In this document: positions 40,893 to 50,808 of the stretch, piece after piece
Position numbering within the stretch: position 1 is the stretch's first letter
How the letters are laid out: the number at the start of each line of letters is the position of its first letter
NCBI GenBank assembly: GCA_023101505.1
Contig: LVZA01000001.1
Coordinates: 620,001 to 684,000 of the forward strand
Reading direction: 5' to 3'
DNA length: 64,000 bases
Source: Pasteurellaceae bacterium Pebbles2
Lineage (GTDB): Bacteria > Pseudomonadota > Gammaproteobacteria > Enterobacterales > Pasteurellaceae
The notes under the pieces: model-generated
Seen by the model: only the letters and a program-made list of their open reading frames with translations
What the model was told of the DNA's origin: nothing
Database searches by the model: none
Program-made: the position numbers and the translations under genes

Positions 40893-41786
40893 ATGAATTT
40901 TGTGGGTAAACTTTTAGGCTTTTTTATTGGTTATAAATTTGGTGGCTTTTTCGGCGCAATGGCTGGCGTGTTTATCGGGCATTGGGCGGACAAAAAACTC
41001 TACGAACTTGGCAGCGTGAATTCGTCTTTTTTCAAAAATAAACTCACTCGCCAATCGCTTTTTATGCAAACAACCTTTGCTGTGCTTGGACATATCAGCA
41101 AGGCAAAAGGGCGCATTACACAAGAAGATATTGCGCTTGCCAACAATTTAATGAGCCAATTACAGCTCGACGACACCAATCGCCGTTTAGCGCAAGAAGC
41201 CTTTAATCGTGGTAAAGAAAGCGAATTTCCGTTGCGTGCGGTCATTCGTGAATTCCGCTTAGGCTGTGGTCAGCGTGCTGATTTGTTGCGAATGTTTTTA
41301 AGCGTACAAGTGCAAGCTGCTTTTTCTGATGATGATTTGCATAATAACGAAAAAGAAATTTTACGCATCGTGGCGGAAGAAATGGGAATGTCATCATTCC
41401 AATTCGAGCAAATGATTATGATGGAAATGGCTCGTCGCCAATTCTCGAGCGGAAATTTCTATCAGCAGGCATACCAACAATACCAGCAATATCAACAAGG
41501 TGGCTATCAGCAACACAGCGGAAATCATAGCTATGGTGGTCAGCACGGTGGTTTTCGTCCGCATTCTGGACCGACCGTTGATGACGCTTATAAAGTGCTA
41601 GGTGTAAACGCAAGTGATGATCAACAAACGGTAAAACGAGCTTATCGTCGCTTGATGAACGAAAATCACCCTGACAAATTGGTGTCAAAAGGTTTACCGA
41701 AAGAAATGTTAGAAATGGCAAAAGAAAAAGCTCAACAGATTCAAGCCGCTTATGATTTAATTTGTAAATCAAAAGGTTGGAAATAA
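40893..41786 (+). CDS. djlA: DjlA, membrane-anchored DnaJ-like co-chaperone
   Basis: 297 residues. A single N-terminal membrane segment (about 4-30, glycine-rich [17 protein letters not shown]), a TerB-like helical domain, a Gln/Tyr-rich linker (YQQYQQYQQ at about 190-210), and a C-terminal J domain with the HPD triad (NENHPDKL). It stimulates DnaK ATPase at the inner membrane. The TTG start of dusC follows 14 bases later. Confidence 0.94.
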   Translation: MNFVGKLLGFFIGYKFGGFFGAMAGVFIGHWADKKLYELGSVNSSFFKNKLTRQSLFMQTTFAVLGHISKAKGRITQEDIALANNLMSQLQLDDTNRRLAQEAFNRGKESEFPLRAVIREFRLGCGQRADLLRMFLSVQVQAAFSDDDLHNNEKEILRIVAEEMGMSSFQFEQMIMMEMARRQFSSGNFYQQAYQQYQQYQQGGYQQHSGNHSYGGQHGGFRPHSGPTVDDAYKVLGVNASDDQQTVKRAYRRLMNENHPDKLVSKGLPKEMLEMAKEKAQQIQAAYDLICKSKGWK

Positions 41787-41800
41787 AAGGCGAAAATCCG

Positions 41801-42757
41801 TTGCGTGTTATTTTAGCTCCAATGCAAGGCGTGCTAGATCCGCTAGTGCGCCAATTACTCACCGAAGTCAACGACTACGATTTGTGCATTTCTGAATTTG
41901 TGCGAGTGGTCGATCAACTCTTACCTAACAAAGTCTTCTATCGCCTTGCCCCCGAATTACAACACGACGGCAGAACACAGTCAGGCACACCTGTTCGAGT
42001 ACAACTGCTGGGACAATTTCCCCAATGGTTAGCAGAAAATGCCATTCGCGCCATCGAACTCGGTTCGCACGGCATCGATCTAAATTGCGGCTGTCCGTCA
42101 AAAACCGTGAACGGCAGCAATGGCGGTGCAAGTTTGCTTAAAGATCCTGAATTAATTTATCAAGCCACCAAAGCCTTACGCCAAGCCGTGCCACAAGATC
42201 AACCAGTGAGTGTAAAAGTACGCTTAGGCTGGGACGATGTTTCACAATCTTTTGAAATCGCTGATGCGGTACAACAAGGCGGTGCGAGCGAAATCACCAT
42301 TCACGGACGTACCAAAATGGACGGCTACCGAGCCGACCGCATTAATTGGCAACAAATCGCTAAAGTGCGAGAAAAATTGCATATCCCCGTCATCGCTAAC
42401 GGCGAAATTTGGCACTGGCAAGACGGTCAAAACTGTTTAAAAACAACAGGTTGCCAAGATTTAATGATTGGACGTGGCGCATTGAATATCCCAAATTTAA
42501 GTTTGATTATCAAACACAATCACGCTAAACTTTCGTGGGCTGAAATTATGCCAATCCTGCAAAAATATGCCCAAATGGAAAATATCCACGACAGTGGTTT
42601 CTACCACGTGGCGCGCATCAAACAATGGCTACAATATTTGAAAAAAGAATATACCGAAGCCACCACCCTGTTTGAATTCATCAAAACTTGCAAAGATGCG
42701 GAAGAACTGCGGTTGAAATTGGGTGAGTTTTCTATTAAAAATTTCTCAATTTCGTGA
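41801..42757 (+). CDS. dusC: tRNA-dihydrouridine(16) synthase DusC
   Basis: 318 residues. The FMN-barrel start [20 protein letters not shown], the catalytic-Cys motif [16 protein letters not shown] and the H-rich FMN block EITIHGRTK identify a Dus enzyme; the DusC subtype fits the helical tail. No ATG fits. The TTG at 41801 begins the family consensus and follows AAAGG at 10 bases; another in-frame TTG (41777) lies inside djlA. It reduces U16 in tRNA. Confidence 0.9.
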   Translation: MRVILAPMQGVLDPLVRQLLTEVNDYDLCISEFVRVVDQLLPNKVFYRLAPELQHDGRTQSGTPVRVQLLGQFPQWLAENAIRAIELGSHGIDLNCGCPSKTVNGSNGGASLLKDPELIYQATKALRQAVPQDQPVSVKVRLGWDDVSQSFEIADAVQQGGASEITIHGRTKMDGYRADRINWQQIAKVREKLHIPVIANGEIWHWQDGQNCLKTTGCQDLMIGRGALNIPNLSLIIKHNHAKLSWAEIMPILQKYAQMENIHDSGFYHVARIKQWLQYLKKEYTEATTLFEFIKTCKDAEELRLKLGEFSIKNFSIS

Positions 42758-42847
42758 TTTACATTCCAAAAATAAATTAAGTTCATCGTTTTCACTGCAA
42801 AAATCTCAATAATAGTAACATCACCTATACCACAATGTAGGAGTTTT

Positions 42848-43162
42848 ATGTATACTATTATTGAAACACCACTCTATTCTCGCTTGGTTGCTGATATTCT
42901 CACACAAGATGAGCAAAATGAATTTATTACTTTCATTGCTCAAAATCCCTCTATTGGTGATGTTATTCCACACACTAATGGCAGCCGTAAAATCCGCTGG
43001 AGTTACCAACAGAAAGGGAAACGTGGTGGTGCAAGGATCATTTATTTTAATCAATTAGAAATGGGTAAAATTCATTTGCTTTTGATTTATTTAAAATCTA
43101 AAACAGAAAATATACCACCATATATTTTAAAGGCTTTACAACAGGAGTTAGAACAATGTTAG
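42848..43162 (+). CDS. RelE/HigB-type toxin of a type II toxin-antitoxin pair
   Basis: 104 residues, RelE/HigB-like family. The conserved core NGSRKIRWSYQQKGKRGGAR is followed by IIYFNQLEMGKIHLLLIYLKS, the usual positively charged RNase-fold centre. Family toxins cut mRNA on the ribosome. An AGGAG ribosome site lies 6 bases before the ATG. The toxin gene precedes its antitoxin and overlaps it by seven bases. mRNA cleavage is inferred from family. Confidence 0.85.
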   Translation: MYTIIETPLYSRLVADILTQDEQNEFITFIAQNPSIGDVIPHTNGSRKIRWSYQQKGKRGGARIIYFNQLEMGKIHLLLIYLKSKTENIPPYILKALQQELEQC

Positions 43163-43464
43163 ATTTAACCAAAATTAACGCTAGTGAATATGAATTTTCA
43201 GGCGAAGAACTTGGTCAACTGTTATTACAGTCTGTTAAAGAAATGAAATCGGGCCAAGTGGGAAAGGTTCATATTGTGAATGAAGCTATTGAAGCACGAC
43301 AAAAAACAGGCTTATCACAAAATGAATTTGCCAAAGTAATGGGGGTGTCAGTACGCACTTTGCAAGGTTGGGAACAGGGGAGAAGATTGCCATCTGGGGC
43401 TGCGGCTACGTTACTCAAAATAGTTACTCGCTTTCCTGAAGCATTAATTGCTGTTAGAACCTAA
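43156..43464 (+). CDS. XRE-family antitoxin (NadS/HigA-like)
   Basis: 102 residues. The C-terminal helix-turn-helix is ARQKTGLSQNEFAKVMGVSV, continuing TLQGWEQGRRLPSG. The N-terminal third is the likely toxin-binding part. Family members repress their own operon and neutralise the upstream toxin. The start ATG overlaps the toxin stop (ATGTTAG). Its last four bases overlap the 3' end of the convergent yjjV gene. Confidence 0.85.
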   Translation: MLDLTKINASEYEFSGEELGQLLLQSVKEMKSGQVGKVHIVNEAIEARQKTGLSQNEFAKVMGVSVRTLQGWEQGRRLPSGAAATLLKIVTRFPEALIAVRT

Positions 43465-44249
43465 CCAAATAATCCCACCGAATTTCGCCAGATAGTTTCT
43501 TGAATAATTTCTGGCGATTCTTTTCTTAATTCACACAAATGCTGGAACACATTGGCTATTCGTTCGGGGCGGTTGGGTTCGCCCTGAAAGCCGAAAACAG
43601 GCATATCGGGGCTGTCGGTTTCGAGTAATAAGCTGTCGAGTGGTAACTTGGCAATGGTTTGCCGTGTTTTGTTGGCACGTTCGTAGCTAATTGTGCCGCC
43701 GACGCCAATTCTGTAGCCAAGATCGACGAAGCGTTTGGCTTGATCGTAACTGCCTGCAAAGCCGTGGACGACGCCACATTTAGGCACTTGAATACGTTTT
43801 AAGAAAGTAAATAATTGGTCGTGAGATTTTCGGCTATGGAGATTAACGGGCAAATTGTATTGCTTCGCCAGTTGAAGTTGCGCGTCTAAAAAATCGCATT
43901 GCTTGCGCCAAAGTTCATCGCTTAATAAATCAGGCACAGCTCGCTCTAAGCCGATTTCAGCAACAGCCGTGAGATAAGCATTTTTTTGCTTTAATAAATC
44001 TTCAAGGCAGTCTAAATCTGCCTGTTGATGCTGGCGGATATAAAGCGGGTGCAAGCCTAAGCCGTAGCGCAAATTTTCGGGGAAAAGTGCGGTCATTTTT
44101 TCGATAGTTTTGAAATCTTGCTGCTGCACGGCGACGATCAAAATTCGCTCAACGCCAACCGCAGTTGCGTTTTCAATTAAATTCGCCAGCGGTTGATTGG
44201 TCGTTTTTTGCAAATAATCAAGATGGGTGTGCGTATCGAAAAAAGCCAT
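43461..44249 (-). CDS. yjjV: TatD-family metal-dependent hydrolase YjjV
   Basis: 262 residues, TatD/YcfH barrel. Metal ligands are visible in FDTHTHLDYL, VAEIGLE, NLHSRKSHDQL, VVHGFAGS and LLETDSPDMP. The GFQGEPNRPER block matches YjjV rather than TatD. Related enzymes are 3'-5' DNA/RNA exonucleases; the substrate of this one is unknown. It converges with the antitoxin gene, overlapping it by four bases. Confidence 0.9.
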   Translation of the reverse strand: MAFFDTHTHLDYLQKTTNQPLANLIENATAVGVERILIVAVQQQDFKTIEKMTALFPENLRYGLGLHPLYIRQHQQADLDCLEDLLKQKNAYLTAVAEIGLERAVPDLLSDELWRKQCDFLDAQLQLAKQYNLPVNLHSRKSHDQLFTFLKRIQVPKCGVVHGFAGSYDQAKRFVDLGYRIGVGGTISYERANKTRQTIAKLPLDSLLLETDSPDMPVFGFQGEPNRPERIANVFQHLCELRKESPEIIQETIWRNSVGLFG

Positions 44250-44266
44250 AAGTCCTTCTTTATCTT

Positions 44267-44297
44267 CAAAAAAAGAAAGGCGTATCGCTACGCCTTT
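44267..44297 (-). terminator. ppiB terminator
   Basis: Minus strand AAAGGCGTA, four bases, TACGCCTTT, then CTTTTTTTG. It starts 8 bases after the ppiB stop and lies before yjjV. Confidence 0.85.
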
Positions 44298-44304
44298 GCT
44301 TTAA

Positions 44305-44814
44305 TTAGTCCACAGTAACTGATGTAATCACCACGTCTTCTTTTGGCACATCTTGGTGGAAGCCTGCGTTGCCTGTTTTCACGCCTTTGATTTTATCCAC
44401 AACGTCCATACCTTCAACCACTTCACCGAACACTGCGTAGCCCCATTCTTGCACCACTTCTTTGCCGTACATTTCTTTTGAACGGTAATCTAAGAAGTTG
44501 TTGTCTGCTACGTTAATGAAGAATTGTGAGCTTGCTGAATGCGGATCGCTGGTGCGCGCCATTGCGATTGTGCCACGTTTGTTGCTTAAGCGGTTGTTCG
44601 CTTCGTTTTGAATTGGTGCGTTTGTTGCTTTTTCGCGCAAACCGCTTTCCATTCCGCCGCCTTGAATCATAAAACCGTCAATCACGCGGTGGAAAATTGT
44701 GTTATTATAGAAGCCTGATTTGCAATAATCTTCGAAGTTTTTTGCCGTAATTGGTGCTTTTTCAAAATTTAATGCGATTTTGATGTCGCCGAAATTAGTG
44801 TGTAATGTAACCAT
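44305..44814 (-). CDS. ppiB: Cytoplasmic cyclophilin-type peptidyl-prolyl isomerase
   Basis: 169 residues without signal peptide. The cyclophilin core [14 protein letters not shown], the conserved [17 protein letters not shown] and [14 protein letters not shown] are complete. It catalyses proline cis-trans isomerisation in protein folding. It is divergent from cysS, the arrangement usual in enterics and Haemophilus. Confidence 0.95.
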   Translation of the reverse strand: MVTLHTNFGDIKIALNFEKAPITAKNFEDYCKSGFYNNTIFHRVIDGFMIQGGGMESGLREKATNAPIQNEANNRLSNKRGTIAMARTSDPHSASSQFFINVADNNFLDYRSKEMYGKEVVQEWGYAVFGEVVEGMDVVDKIKGVKTGNAGFHQDVPKEDVVITSVTVD

Positions 44815-44928
44815 ATTGTTTTCCTTATAAAAATAAATGGGAATTCGGTCTGCATTATTCCATAAAAAGCTATTTAGTGCTATAAAGTGCGGTGTATTTT
44901 GTAATAGTTTTTCCAGTTGGATTTTAAT

Positions 44929-46308
44929 ATGTTAAAAGTTTTCAATACCTTAACCCGAGAAAAAGAAGAATTTAAACCGATTAACCCGGACCAAATCGGT
45001 ATGTATGTGTGCGGCGTAACCGTTTACGATTTATGCCATTTTGGACACGGTCGTACTTTTGTGTCATTCGACGTGATTGTGCGTTACTTGCGTTATCTCG
45101 GCTATAACGTGAAATATGTGCGCAATATCACCGACGTTGACGACAAGATCATTAAGCGCGCGTTGGAAAATAACGAAACTTGCGATACATTGGTAAACCG
45201 AATGATCAGCGAAATGCACAAAGATTTTGACGCGCTGAATATTTTGCGCCCTGACGTTGAACCGCGCGCAACCCAGCATATCGGTGAAATTATCGCGATG
45301 GTTGAAAGCCTAATCCAACGCAAACACGCTTATGTGGCACAAGATGGCGATGTGATGTTTGATGTGGAAAGCTATCAAAAATACGGTGCATTATCTCGCC
45401 AAAATCTTGAGCAATTACAAGCTGGCGCACGTGTAGAAATTAAATCGGTGAAGAAAAATCCGATGGATTTCGTGTTATGGAAAATGTCGAAACCAAACGA
45501 ACCGAGCTGGGACAGTCCTTGGGGCAAAGGTCGCCCAGGTTGGCACATTGAATGTTCAGCGATGAACAGCAAAGAACTCGGCAACCATTTCGACATTCAC
45601 GGCGGAGGCTCAGATTTGATGTTCCCGCACCACGAAAACGAAATCGCACAATCTTGCTGTGCGCACGACGGCGATTATGTGAACTACTGGCTACACACGG
45701 GAATGCTCACCATCAACGAAGAAAAAATGTCGAAATCGCTTAATAATTTCTTCACTATTCGAGATATTTTAAGCAAATATGACTGCGAAAGTGTACGTTA
45801 TTTCTTCTTAACCGCACAATATCGTAGCCTATTGGACTACAGCGAAGAAAATATCGGCTTGGCTCGCAAAGCCTTAGAACGCCTTTATACCGCTCTGCGT
45901 GGCTGCGATGTTAATGTTGAAATTGCACAAGAAGATCAATATGTTGCGACGTTTAAAGAAGCAATGAATGATGATTTCAACACCCCAGCAGCATTGGCTG
46001 TGTTATTTGAATTAGCACGTGAAATCAACAAGTTAAAAGCCGAAAATCCAACACAAGCCAACCAATTAGCCGCACGCTTAAAACAATTAGCTGGTGTATT
46101 AGGCTTGCTTGAACAAGATCCTGAAAGTTTCTTACAAGGCGAAGCAAATAATGATGACGTGGCGAAAATCGAAGCCTTAATCAAACAACGCAACGACGCG
46201 CGTGCAGCGAAAGATTGGGCAACTGCCGATGCGGCTCGTAACGAACTCACCGCAATGGGGATCGTGTTAGAAGACGGTGCAAACGGCACGACGTGGCGTA
46301 AGCAATAG
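44929..46308 (+). CDS. cysS: Cysteinyl-tRNA synthetase
   Basis: 459 residues, class I synthetase. The zinc site begins [10 protein letters not shown]; the HIGH-type motif is CHFGHGRTF; further zinc ligands are in GWHIECSAM and the HHENE block; the KMSKS motif is KMSKSLNN. The ATG at 44929 begins the family start MLKVFNT; a TTG four codons earlier is less likely. Confidence 0.96.
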   Translation: MLKVFNTLTREKEEFKPINPDQIGMYVCGVTVYDLCHFGHGRTFVSFDVIVRYLRYLGYNVKYVRNITDVDDKIIKRALENNETCDTLVNRMISEMHKDFDALNILRPDVEPRATQHIGEIIAMVESLIQRKHAYVAQDGDVMFDVESYQKYGALSRQNLEQLQAGARVEIKSVKKNPMDFVLWKMSKPNEPSWDSPWGKGRPGWHIECSAMNSKELGNHFDIHGGGSDLMFPHHENEIAQSCCAHDGDYVNYWLHTGMLTINEEKMSKSLNNFFTIRDILSKYDCESVRYFFLTAQYRSLLDYSEENIGLARKALERLYTALRGCDVNVEIAQEDQYVATFKEAMNDDFNTPAALAVLFELAREINKLKAENPTQANQLAARLKQLAGVLGLLEQDPESFLQGEANNDDVAKIEALIKQRNDARAAKDWATADAARNELTAMGIVLEDGANGTTWRKQ

Positions 46309-46322
46309 TTTAACTTACTAAT

Positions 46323-46365
46323 AAAAGTACGGTAAAAATTAAGCGATTTTTTACCGCACTTTATA
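46323..46365 (+). terminator. cysS terminator, uptake-signal pair with one variant
   Basis: AAAGTACGGTAAAAA faces TTTTTTACCGCACTTTA across about ten bases. The left copy has TAC where the uptake signal has TGC, giving one mismatched pair in an otherwise perfect stem. It begins 14 bases after the cysS stop. Confidence 0.7.
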
Positions 46366-46471
46366 ATATCTCTCACAATTAAGAGCAAGATTTCTATCAG
46401 AAAATTCTCACAAAATTCACCGCACTTATGATAGTATTTCCCTTTTATTATTTTTTAAGGGAGAGTTATTT

Positions 46472-47638
46472 ATGCTAAATCTTTTGCAAAGGTTTTTCAA
46501 AATGGAATCCGCAGGTGGTATTCTATTATTGGCTTTTGCTGTGCTTGCAATGATTTTTGCCAACAGCGGCTTGCAATCCGTTTATTTTGATTTTTTAGAT
46601 ATTCCCGTGGCAATTCAATTTGGTACATTTTCGATCAATAAAACCTTTATCCATTGGGTTAACGACGGTTTTATGGCGGTCTTTTTCGTATTAGTGGGAA
46701 TGGAAGTGAAGCGTGAATTGCTTGAGGGGTCATTGTCTAGCTACCAGCAAGCAATCTTCCCTGCCTTTGCGGCAATCGGCGGAATGGTAATTCCTGCGCT
46801 AATTTATTGGTTTATCACCCAGCAACATTCAGAATTGGCTAATGGCTGGGCAATTCCAATGGCGACGGATATTGCCTTTGCGCTCGGTATCGTGGCGTTA
46901 TTAGGCAAGCGTGTTCCCTTGCCATTGAAAGTATTTTTACTTGCACTAGCAATTATTGATGACCTTGGCGCAATCGTGGTGATTGCATTATTCTTTTCAT
47001 CAGACCTTAGCACGCAAGCGTTGATTTTTTCTGCCTTGGCGATTGTGGGCTTGATTGTATTAAATCGCTTAAAAATTGGGCATCTCTGCGCTTATATTTT
47101 AGTGGGCTTGGTGCTTTGGGCTTCGGTATTAAAATCGGGCGTTCACGCTACCTTGGCAGGGGTTATTATTGGCTTTTGCATTCCGCTCAAAGACAAAGAG
47201 GGCAATAGCCCATTACATACTTTTGAGCATATTCTTGCGCCTTGGTGTTCACTCTTTGTGTTACCACTGTTCGCCTTTGCCAACGCAGGCGTTTATCTCG
47301 GCAATGTAGACAGCGCAATGATTTTCTCGGCTTTACCTTTAGGCATTGCGTTGGGCTTGCTCGTGGGCAAACCTGTGGGAGTATTTGGTTTCAGTTATTT
47401 ATCAGTGAAATTAGGCATTGCCAAACTGCCTGAGGGCGTAACATTTAAACAAATTTTCGCTATTGCTGTGCTTTGCGGAATTGGCTTTACAATGTCGATG
47501 TTCCTTGCCAGCCTTGCCTTTGTCGGCGAAGCTGATAGCTCCGTCAACACCTTGTCAAGATTAGGTATTTTGCTAGGCTCTGCCTTATCTGCCCTGCTCG
47601 GCTATTTCCTGTTAAGAAGCAGCACCAAAGCAGCATAA
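46472..47638 (+). CDS. nhaA: Na+/H+ antiporter NhaA
   Basis: 388 residues with about twelve transmembrane helices. The family core is intact: [24 protein letters not shown] and the ion-binding aspartates in [10 protein letters not shown], plus [12 protein letters not shown]. It expels sodium in exchange for protons, controlling cytoplasmic pH and sodium. A GGGAGAG ribosome site precedes the ATG. It ends at an uptake-signal terminator. Confidence 0.96.
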   Translation: MLNLLQRFFKMESAGGILLLAFAVLAMIFANSGLQSVYFDFLDIPVAIQFGTFSINKTFIHWVNDGFMAVFFVLVGMEVKRELLEGSLSSYQQAIFPAFAAIGGMVIPALIYWFITQQHSELANGWAIPMATDIAFALGIVALLGKRVPLPLKVFLLALAIIDDLGAIVVIALFFSSDLSTQALIFSALAIVGLIVLNRLKIGHLCAYILVGLVLWASVLKSGVHATLAGVIIGFCIPLKDKEGNSPLHTFEHILAPWCSLFVLPLFAFANAGVYLGNVDSAMIFSALPLGIALGLLVGKPVGVFGFSYLSVKLGIAKLPEGVTFKQIFAIAVLCGIGFTMSMFLASLAFVGEADSSVNTLSRLGILLGSALSALLGYFLLRSSTKAA

Positions 47639-47648
47639 TCTTTCCAAC

Positions 47649-47693
47649 CAAAAGTGCGGTTAAAAATAAACAAATTTTTGACCGCACTTTTTA
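47649..47693 (+). terminator. nhaA uptake-signal terminator
   Basis: AAAAGTGCGGT and ACCGCACTTTTT face each other across about 20 bases that are themselves A-rich then T-rich, so the stem can extend. It follows the nhaA stop by 11 bases. Confidence 0.75.
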
Positions 47694-47735
47694 TATCTAC
47701 GACTTAATCACTGTAAGCGAGCAAATTATTTTAAA

Positions 47736-47774
47736 CAAAAAAGGCTTAGTTTGCGTTGATTACAAACTAAGCCT
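47736..47774 (-). terminator. deaD terminator
   Basis: Minus strand AGGCTTAGTTTG (47774-47763) pairs perfectly with CAAACTAAGCCT (47753-47742), followed by TTTTTGTTT. It is the only strong non-uptake hairpin here and begins 41 bases after deaD. Confidence 0.88.
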
Positions 47775-47814
47775 AAATTTAAGCTATGTGCTTTTATGCA
47801 TTTTCTATCTGCTG

Positions 47815-49665
47815 TTAGCCACGGCGTTTAGCTTTAAAGTCATCTCTTTCACGGAATTCTTTGCGGCCACCTTCTTTAAAACTGCGGTCATTTTTTCCTG
47901 AGAATTTACGATCGCCTTTGAAGCCACGTTCGCTACGATCATTACGGTCGTTGCCACGACGTTTGCCATAGCCACCACGACGATCATCACGGTCGCCACG
48001 TCCACGATCTCCACCTTGTGCTTCGCTCACAAATGTCATACGAATTTGTTTGTTTAATACACGAGTTTTGCCAAAGGTTTGTAGTAATTCTTTCGGCATA
48101 CCTTTTGGTAATTCAATCGTAGAATAATCGTCATAAAGTTTGATATGACCGATATTGCGGCTGTCGATGTTGCCCTCATTAGCGATTGCACCCACGATAT
48201 GACGCACGTCAACGCCGTCTGCACGACCTACTTCAATGCGATATAAATCCATTGCTACAGGCGTGCCATAACCGCTACGTTCTCTGCGATCGCCACGTTC
48301 ACCACGACGATCATCACGCTCACGACGACCACGTTTTTCCATTGGTGCATCAGGTGGAAGAATGAGTTTTTGTTTACCTTGCAATAACATTAACATTGCA
48401 GCAGCAATATCTTCAATGTCTTGGTCTGCGGTAAATAAATCTTCCAATAAGCTACGATATTGTTCTAAATCGTGGTGTTCAAGCTGTTTGGTGATTTTTG
48501 CCACAAATTTAGTGCGACGGCAAGCCTGTAATTGTTCGTGATTTGGTAATTCCACTTCGGCAACTGGCTTTTTCATTAAGCGTTCGATGTTGCCTAATAA
48601 ACGGCGTTCTCTTGGCTCAACAAATAAAATTGCACTGCCTGAACGTCCTGCACGGCCAGTACGACCGATACGGTGAACATAGCTTTCAGCATCTAATGGA
48701 ATGTCATAGTTAACCACCAAGCTAATGCGTTCTACGTCTAAGCCACGAGCTGCCACGTCGGTTGCCACCAAAATATCAAGGCTACCGTTGCGTAAACGAT
48801 CTAGGGTTTGTTCACGAGCTTGTTGGGTCATATCGCCGTTTAATGCCGCAGCACGGAAGCCGTGTTTTTCCAACAATTCAGTTACGTCCATTGTGCCAGT
48901 TTTGGTGCGGGTGAAAATAATCGCCGCATCAAAATCTTCCACTTCCAAGAAACGTAATAACGCATCGTTTTTGCGATAGCCACGCACATACCAGCAACTT
49001 TGCGTAATATCAGGATTGGTGCGTTGAGTAGATTGGATTTTTACTTCTTGCGGATCGGTCATAAAACGCTTGGTGATACGACGGATCGGCTCTGGCATTG
49101 TCGCCGAGAATAACGCCGTTTGGTGTTGTTCTGGCAATTCCGCCATTACGGTTTCTACATCGTCAATAAAGCCCATACGCAACATTTCATCGGCTTCATC
49201 TAATACGATACATTTCAATGCCGATAAATCTAACGTGCCACGATTAATGTGGTCTAAAATACGCCCAGGTGTTCCCACCACAACTTGTGCGCCTTGACGT
49301 AACGCACGTAATTGAATGTCATAACGTTGACCGCCATAAAGGGTAACAATACGCACGCCTTTGGCATTTTTAGTAAATTGTTCGCAAGCGTCTGCCACTT
49401 GAATGGCTAATTCACGAGTTGGTGCCATCACCAACATTTGTGGATATTTTTCTTCCACATCAATTTGTGCCAATAATGGCAAAGAGAAAGCAGCTGTTTT
49501 ACCGCTACCCGTTTGTGCCATACCCAACACATCACGCCCATTTAAAAGGTGTGGAATACAAGCCTGTTGGATTGGAGAAGGTTGGGTAAAACCCATTTCA
49601 GAAACCGCAGAAAGGATAAATTCTGGCAAGCCTAAGTCGCCAAAAGTAATATTTGTTTCAGTCAT
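47815..49665 (-). CDS. deaD: DEAD-box RNA helicase DeaD/CsdA
   Basis: 616 residues. Core motifs: [41 protein letters not shown] and [10 protein letters not shown]. The C terminus has the DbpA-like RNA-binding fold ([20 protein letters not shown]) and an Arg/Gly/Asp/Lys-rich tail (about 540-616). It remodels 50S precursors and structured mRNAs, especially in the cold. It is third in pnp-nlpI-deaD, the order of E. coli. Confidence 0.96.
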   Translation of the reverse strand: MTETNITFGDLGLPEFILSAVSEMGFTQPSPIQQACIPHLLNGRDVLGMAQTGSGKTAAFSLPLLAQIDVEEKYPQMLVMAPTRELAIQVADACEQFTKNAKGVRIVTLYGGQRYDIQLRALRQGAQVVVGTPGRILDHINRGTLDLSALKCIVLDEADEMLRMGFIDDVETVMAELPEQHQTALFSATMPEPIRRITKRFMTDPQEVKIQSTQRTNPDITQSCWYVRGYRKNDALLRFLEVEDFDAAIIFTRTKTGTMDVTELLEKHGFRAAALNGDMTQQAREQTLDRLRNGSLDILVATDVAARGLDVERISLVVNYDIPLDAESYVHRIGRTGRAGRSGSAILFVEPRERRLLGNIERLMKKPVAEVELPNHEQLQACRRTKFVAKITKQLEHHDLEQYRSLLEDLFTADQDIEDIAAAMLMLLQGKQKLILPPDAPMEKRGRRERDDRRGERGDRRERSGYGTPVAMDLYRIEVGRADGVDVRHIVGAIANEGNIDSRNIGHIKLYDDYSTIELPKGMPKELLQTFGKTRVLNKQIRMTFVSEAQGGDRGRGDRDDRRGGYGKRRGNDRNDRSERGFKGDRKFSGKNDRSFKEGGRKEFRERDDFKAKRRG

Positions 49666-49772
49666 TAAAATACTCGAATTGTAAATAAGGAAAGCTCAAT
49701 TTGGCTCTCATTTGTATAATTTAAGTTGCAAAACTTACTCAAAATAAACCGCACTTTTTTAACAAGCGGCGA

Positions 49773-50705
49773 TTATTTTTGTTGTGCAACCACGTCCGTT
49801 TCACTGGTGTCCATATTTTTCAATTTAGCCAGTTCAAATAATGCAAAACGATACTCAACGAAATTATACACTTGATTTGCCACTGCCAATTTGAACAAGG
49901 TTTCTGCCTCACTCACATTGCCATTATTGAGTTTTTGTTTTGCTAGATAAAAGTAGGTTTCAGTCAAAATTTCTGCATATTGAGAAGATTGCGGATTGAC
50001 AAAGTTTTTTGCTTTATCCAATAAATCTTGTACGGAAAGATTGCCCAAATAATGTTGAACAACAAACGTACCCCAATAGTCCGTAGAAAGCTGTTTGGCT
50101 CTCTGCATTAAATTCTGTTTTGCCTCATTTGGCTTAAATTTAAGCTCATTTAAATACAACCAAAGCGCACGATAAGGATCGGTTGTATCTGATTGGTAAA
50201 ACTTCAGAAAATCCTGCTGTGCAAGGTTATAACGTGCCGTGTAATAAAAATCTAAACCACGATTTAAATAGGTATATTCATAATTAGGATCTAATTCAAA
50301 CACCACATTAAAGGCTTCTAATGCACTGTCATAATCTTCATCTAATAAAGAGTATAAACCTAAATAATTATAGACTGCCGCCGTTTTCGGTTGCAGCGCT
50401 AGGGTTTGAGTGAAGTCATAACGAGCAAGCCCCCAAAGCCCTAAACTGTCATAAAGTACGCCACGTTCAAAATGTAAATTTGCTCGTTCTTCTTTTGACA
50501 GCTGTCCAATAATCAGCATTTGGCTAAGACGTGCAATCATTACTTCTTGCTCGAAATGTACATTAGGATATTGCTCTGCCAAAATCACTTTATTTTTTGT
50601 GACGAAAACGCCCGAACTGTTATTTACACAGCTTGCTAACAAAAAAGTGAAAAAGAAACTTGGTAGAAATTTCCCCGTCTGCACTAACCATTTTAACGGT
50701 ATCAT
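49773..50705 (-). CDS. nlpI: NlpI, TPR lipoprotein
   Basis: 310 residues. The lipoprotein signal ends LLASC (Cys26). TPR motifs are visible at about 70-175 (SLGLWGLARYDFTQTLALQP, then YLGLYSLLDEDYDSALEAF). NlpI scaffolds peptidoglycan endopeptidases and brings the Prc protease to MepS. Its position between pnp and deaD is the usual one, which supports the name despite weak overall conservation. Confidence 0.88.
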   Translation of the reverse strand: MIPLKWLVQTGKFLPSFFFTFLLASCVNNSSGVFVTKNKVILAEQYPNVHFEQEVMIARLSQMLIIGQLSKEERANLHFERGVLYDSLGLWGLARYDFTQTLALQPKTAAVYNYLGLYSLLDEDYDSALEAFNVVFELDPNYEYTYLNRGLDFYYTARYNLAQQDFLKFYQSDTTDPYRALWLYLNELKFKPNEAKQNLMQRAKQLSTDYWGTFVVQHYLGNLSVQDLLDKAKNFVNPQSSQYAEILTETYFYLAKQKLNNGNVSEAETLFKLAVANQVYNFVEYRFALFELAKLKNMDTSETDVVAQQK

Positions 50706-50750
50706 TTTAGCGATAATGCCTTTATTAGACGAAATAGTTTGAACAAATGA

Positions 50751-50794
50751 ACCGCACTTTTGTTTGGCTTAAGCCTTGATAGCAAAAGTGCGGT
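50751..50794 (-). terminator. Inverted uptake-signal hairpin between pnp and nlpI
   Basis: ACCGCACTTTTG and CAAAAGTGCGGT flank an inner palindrome GGCTTAAGCC, giving a long stacked stem. It follows the pnp stop by about 15 bases and could terminate or protect the pnp 3' end. Confidence 0.7.
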
Positions 50795-50808
50795 CAAAAT
50801 TTTAACAA

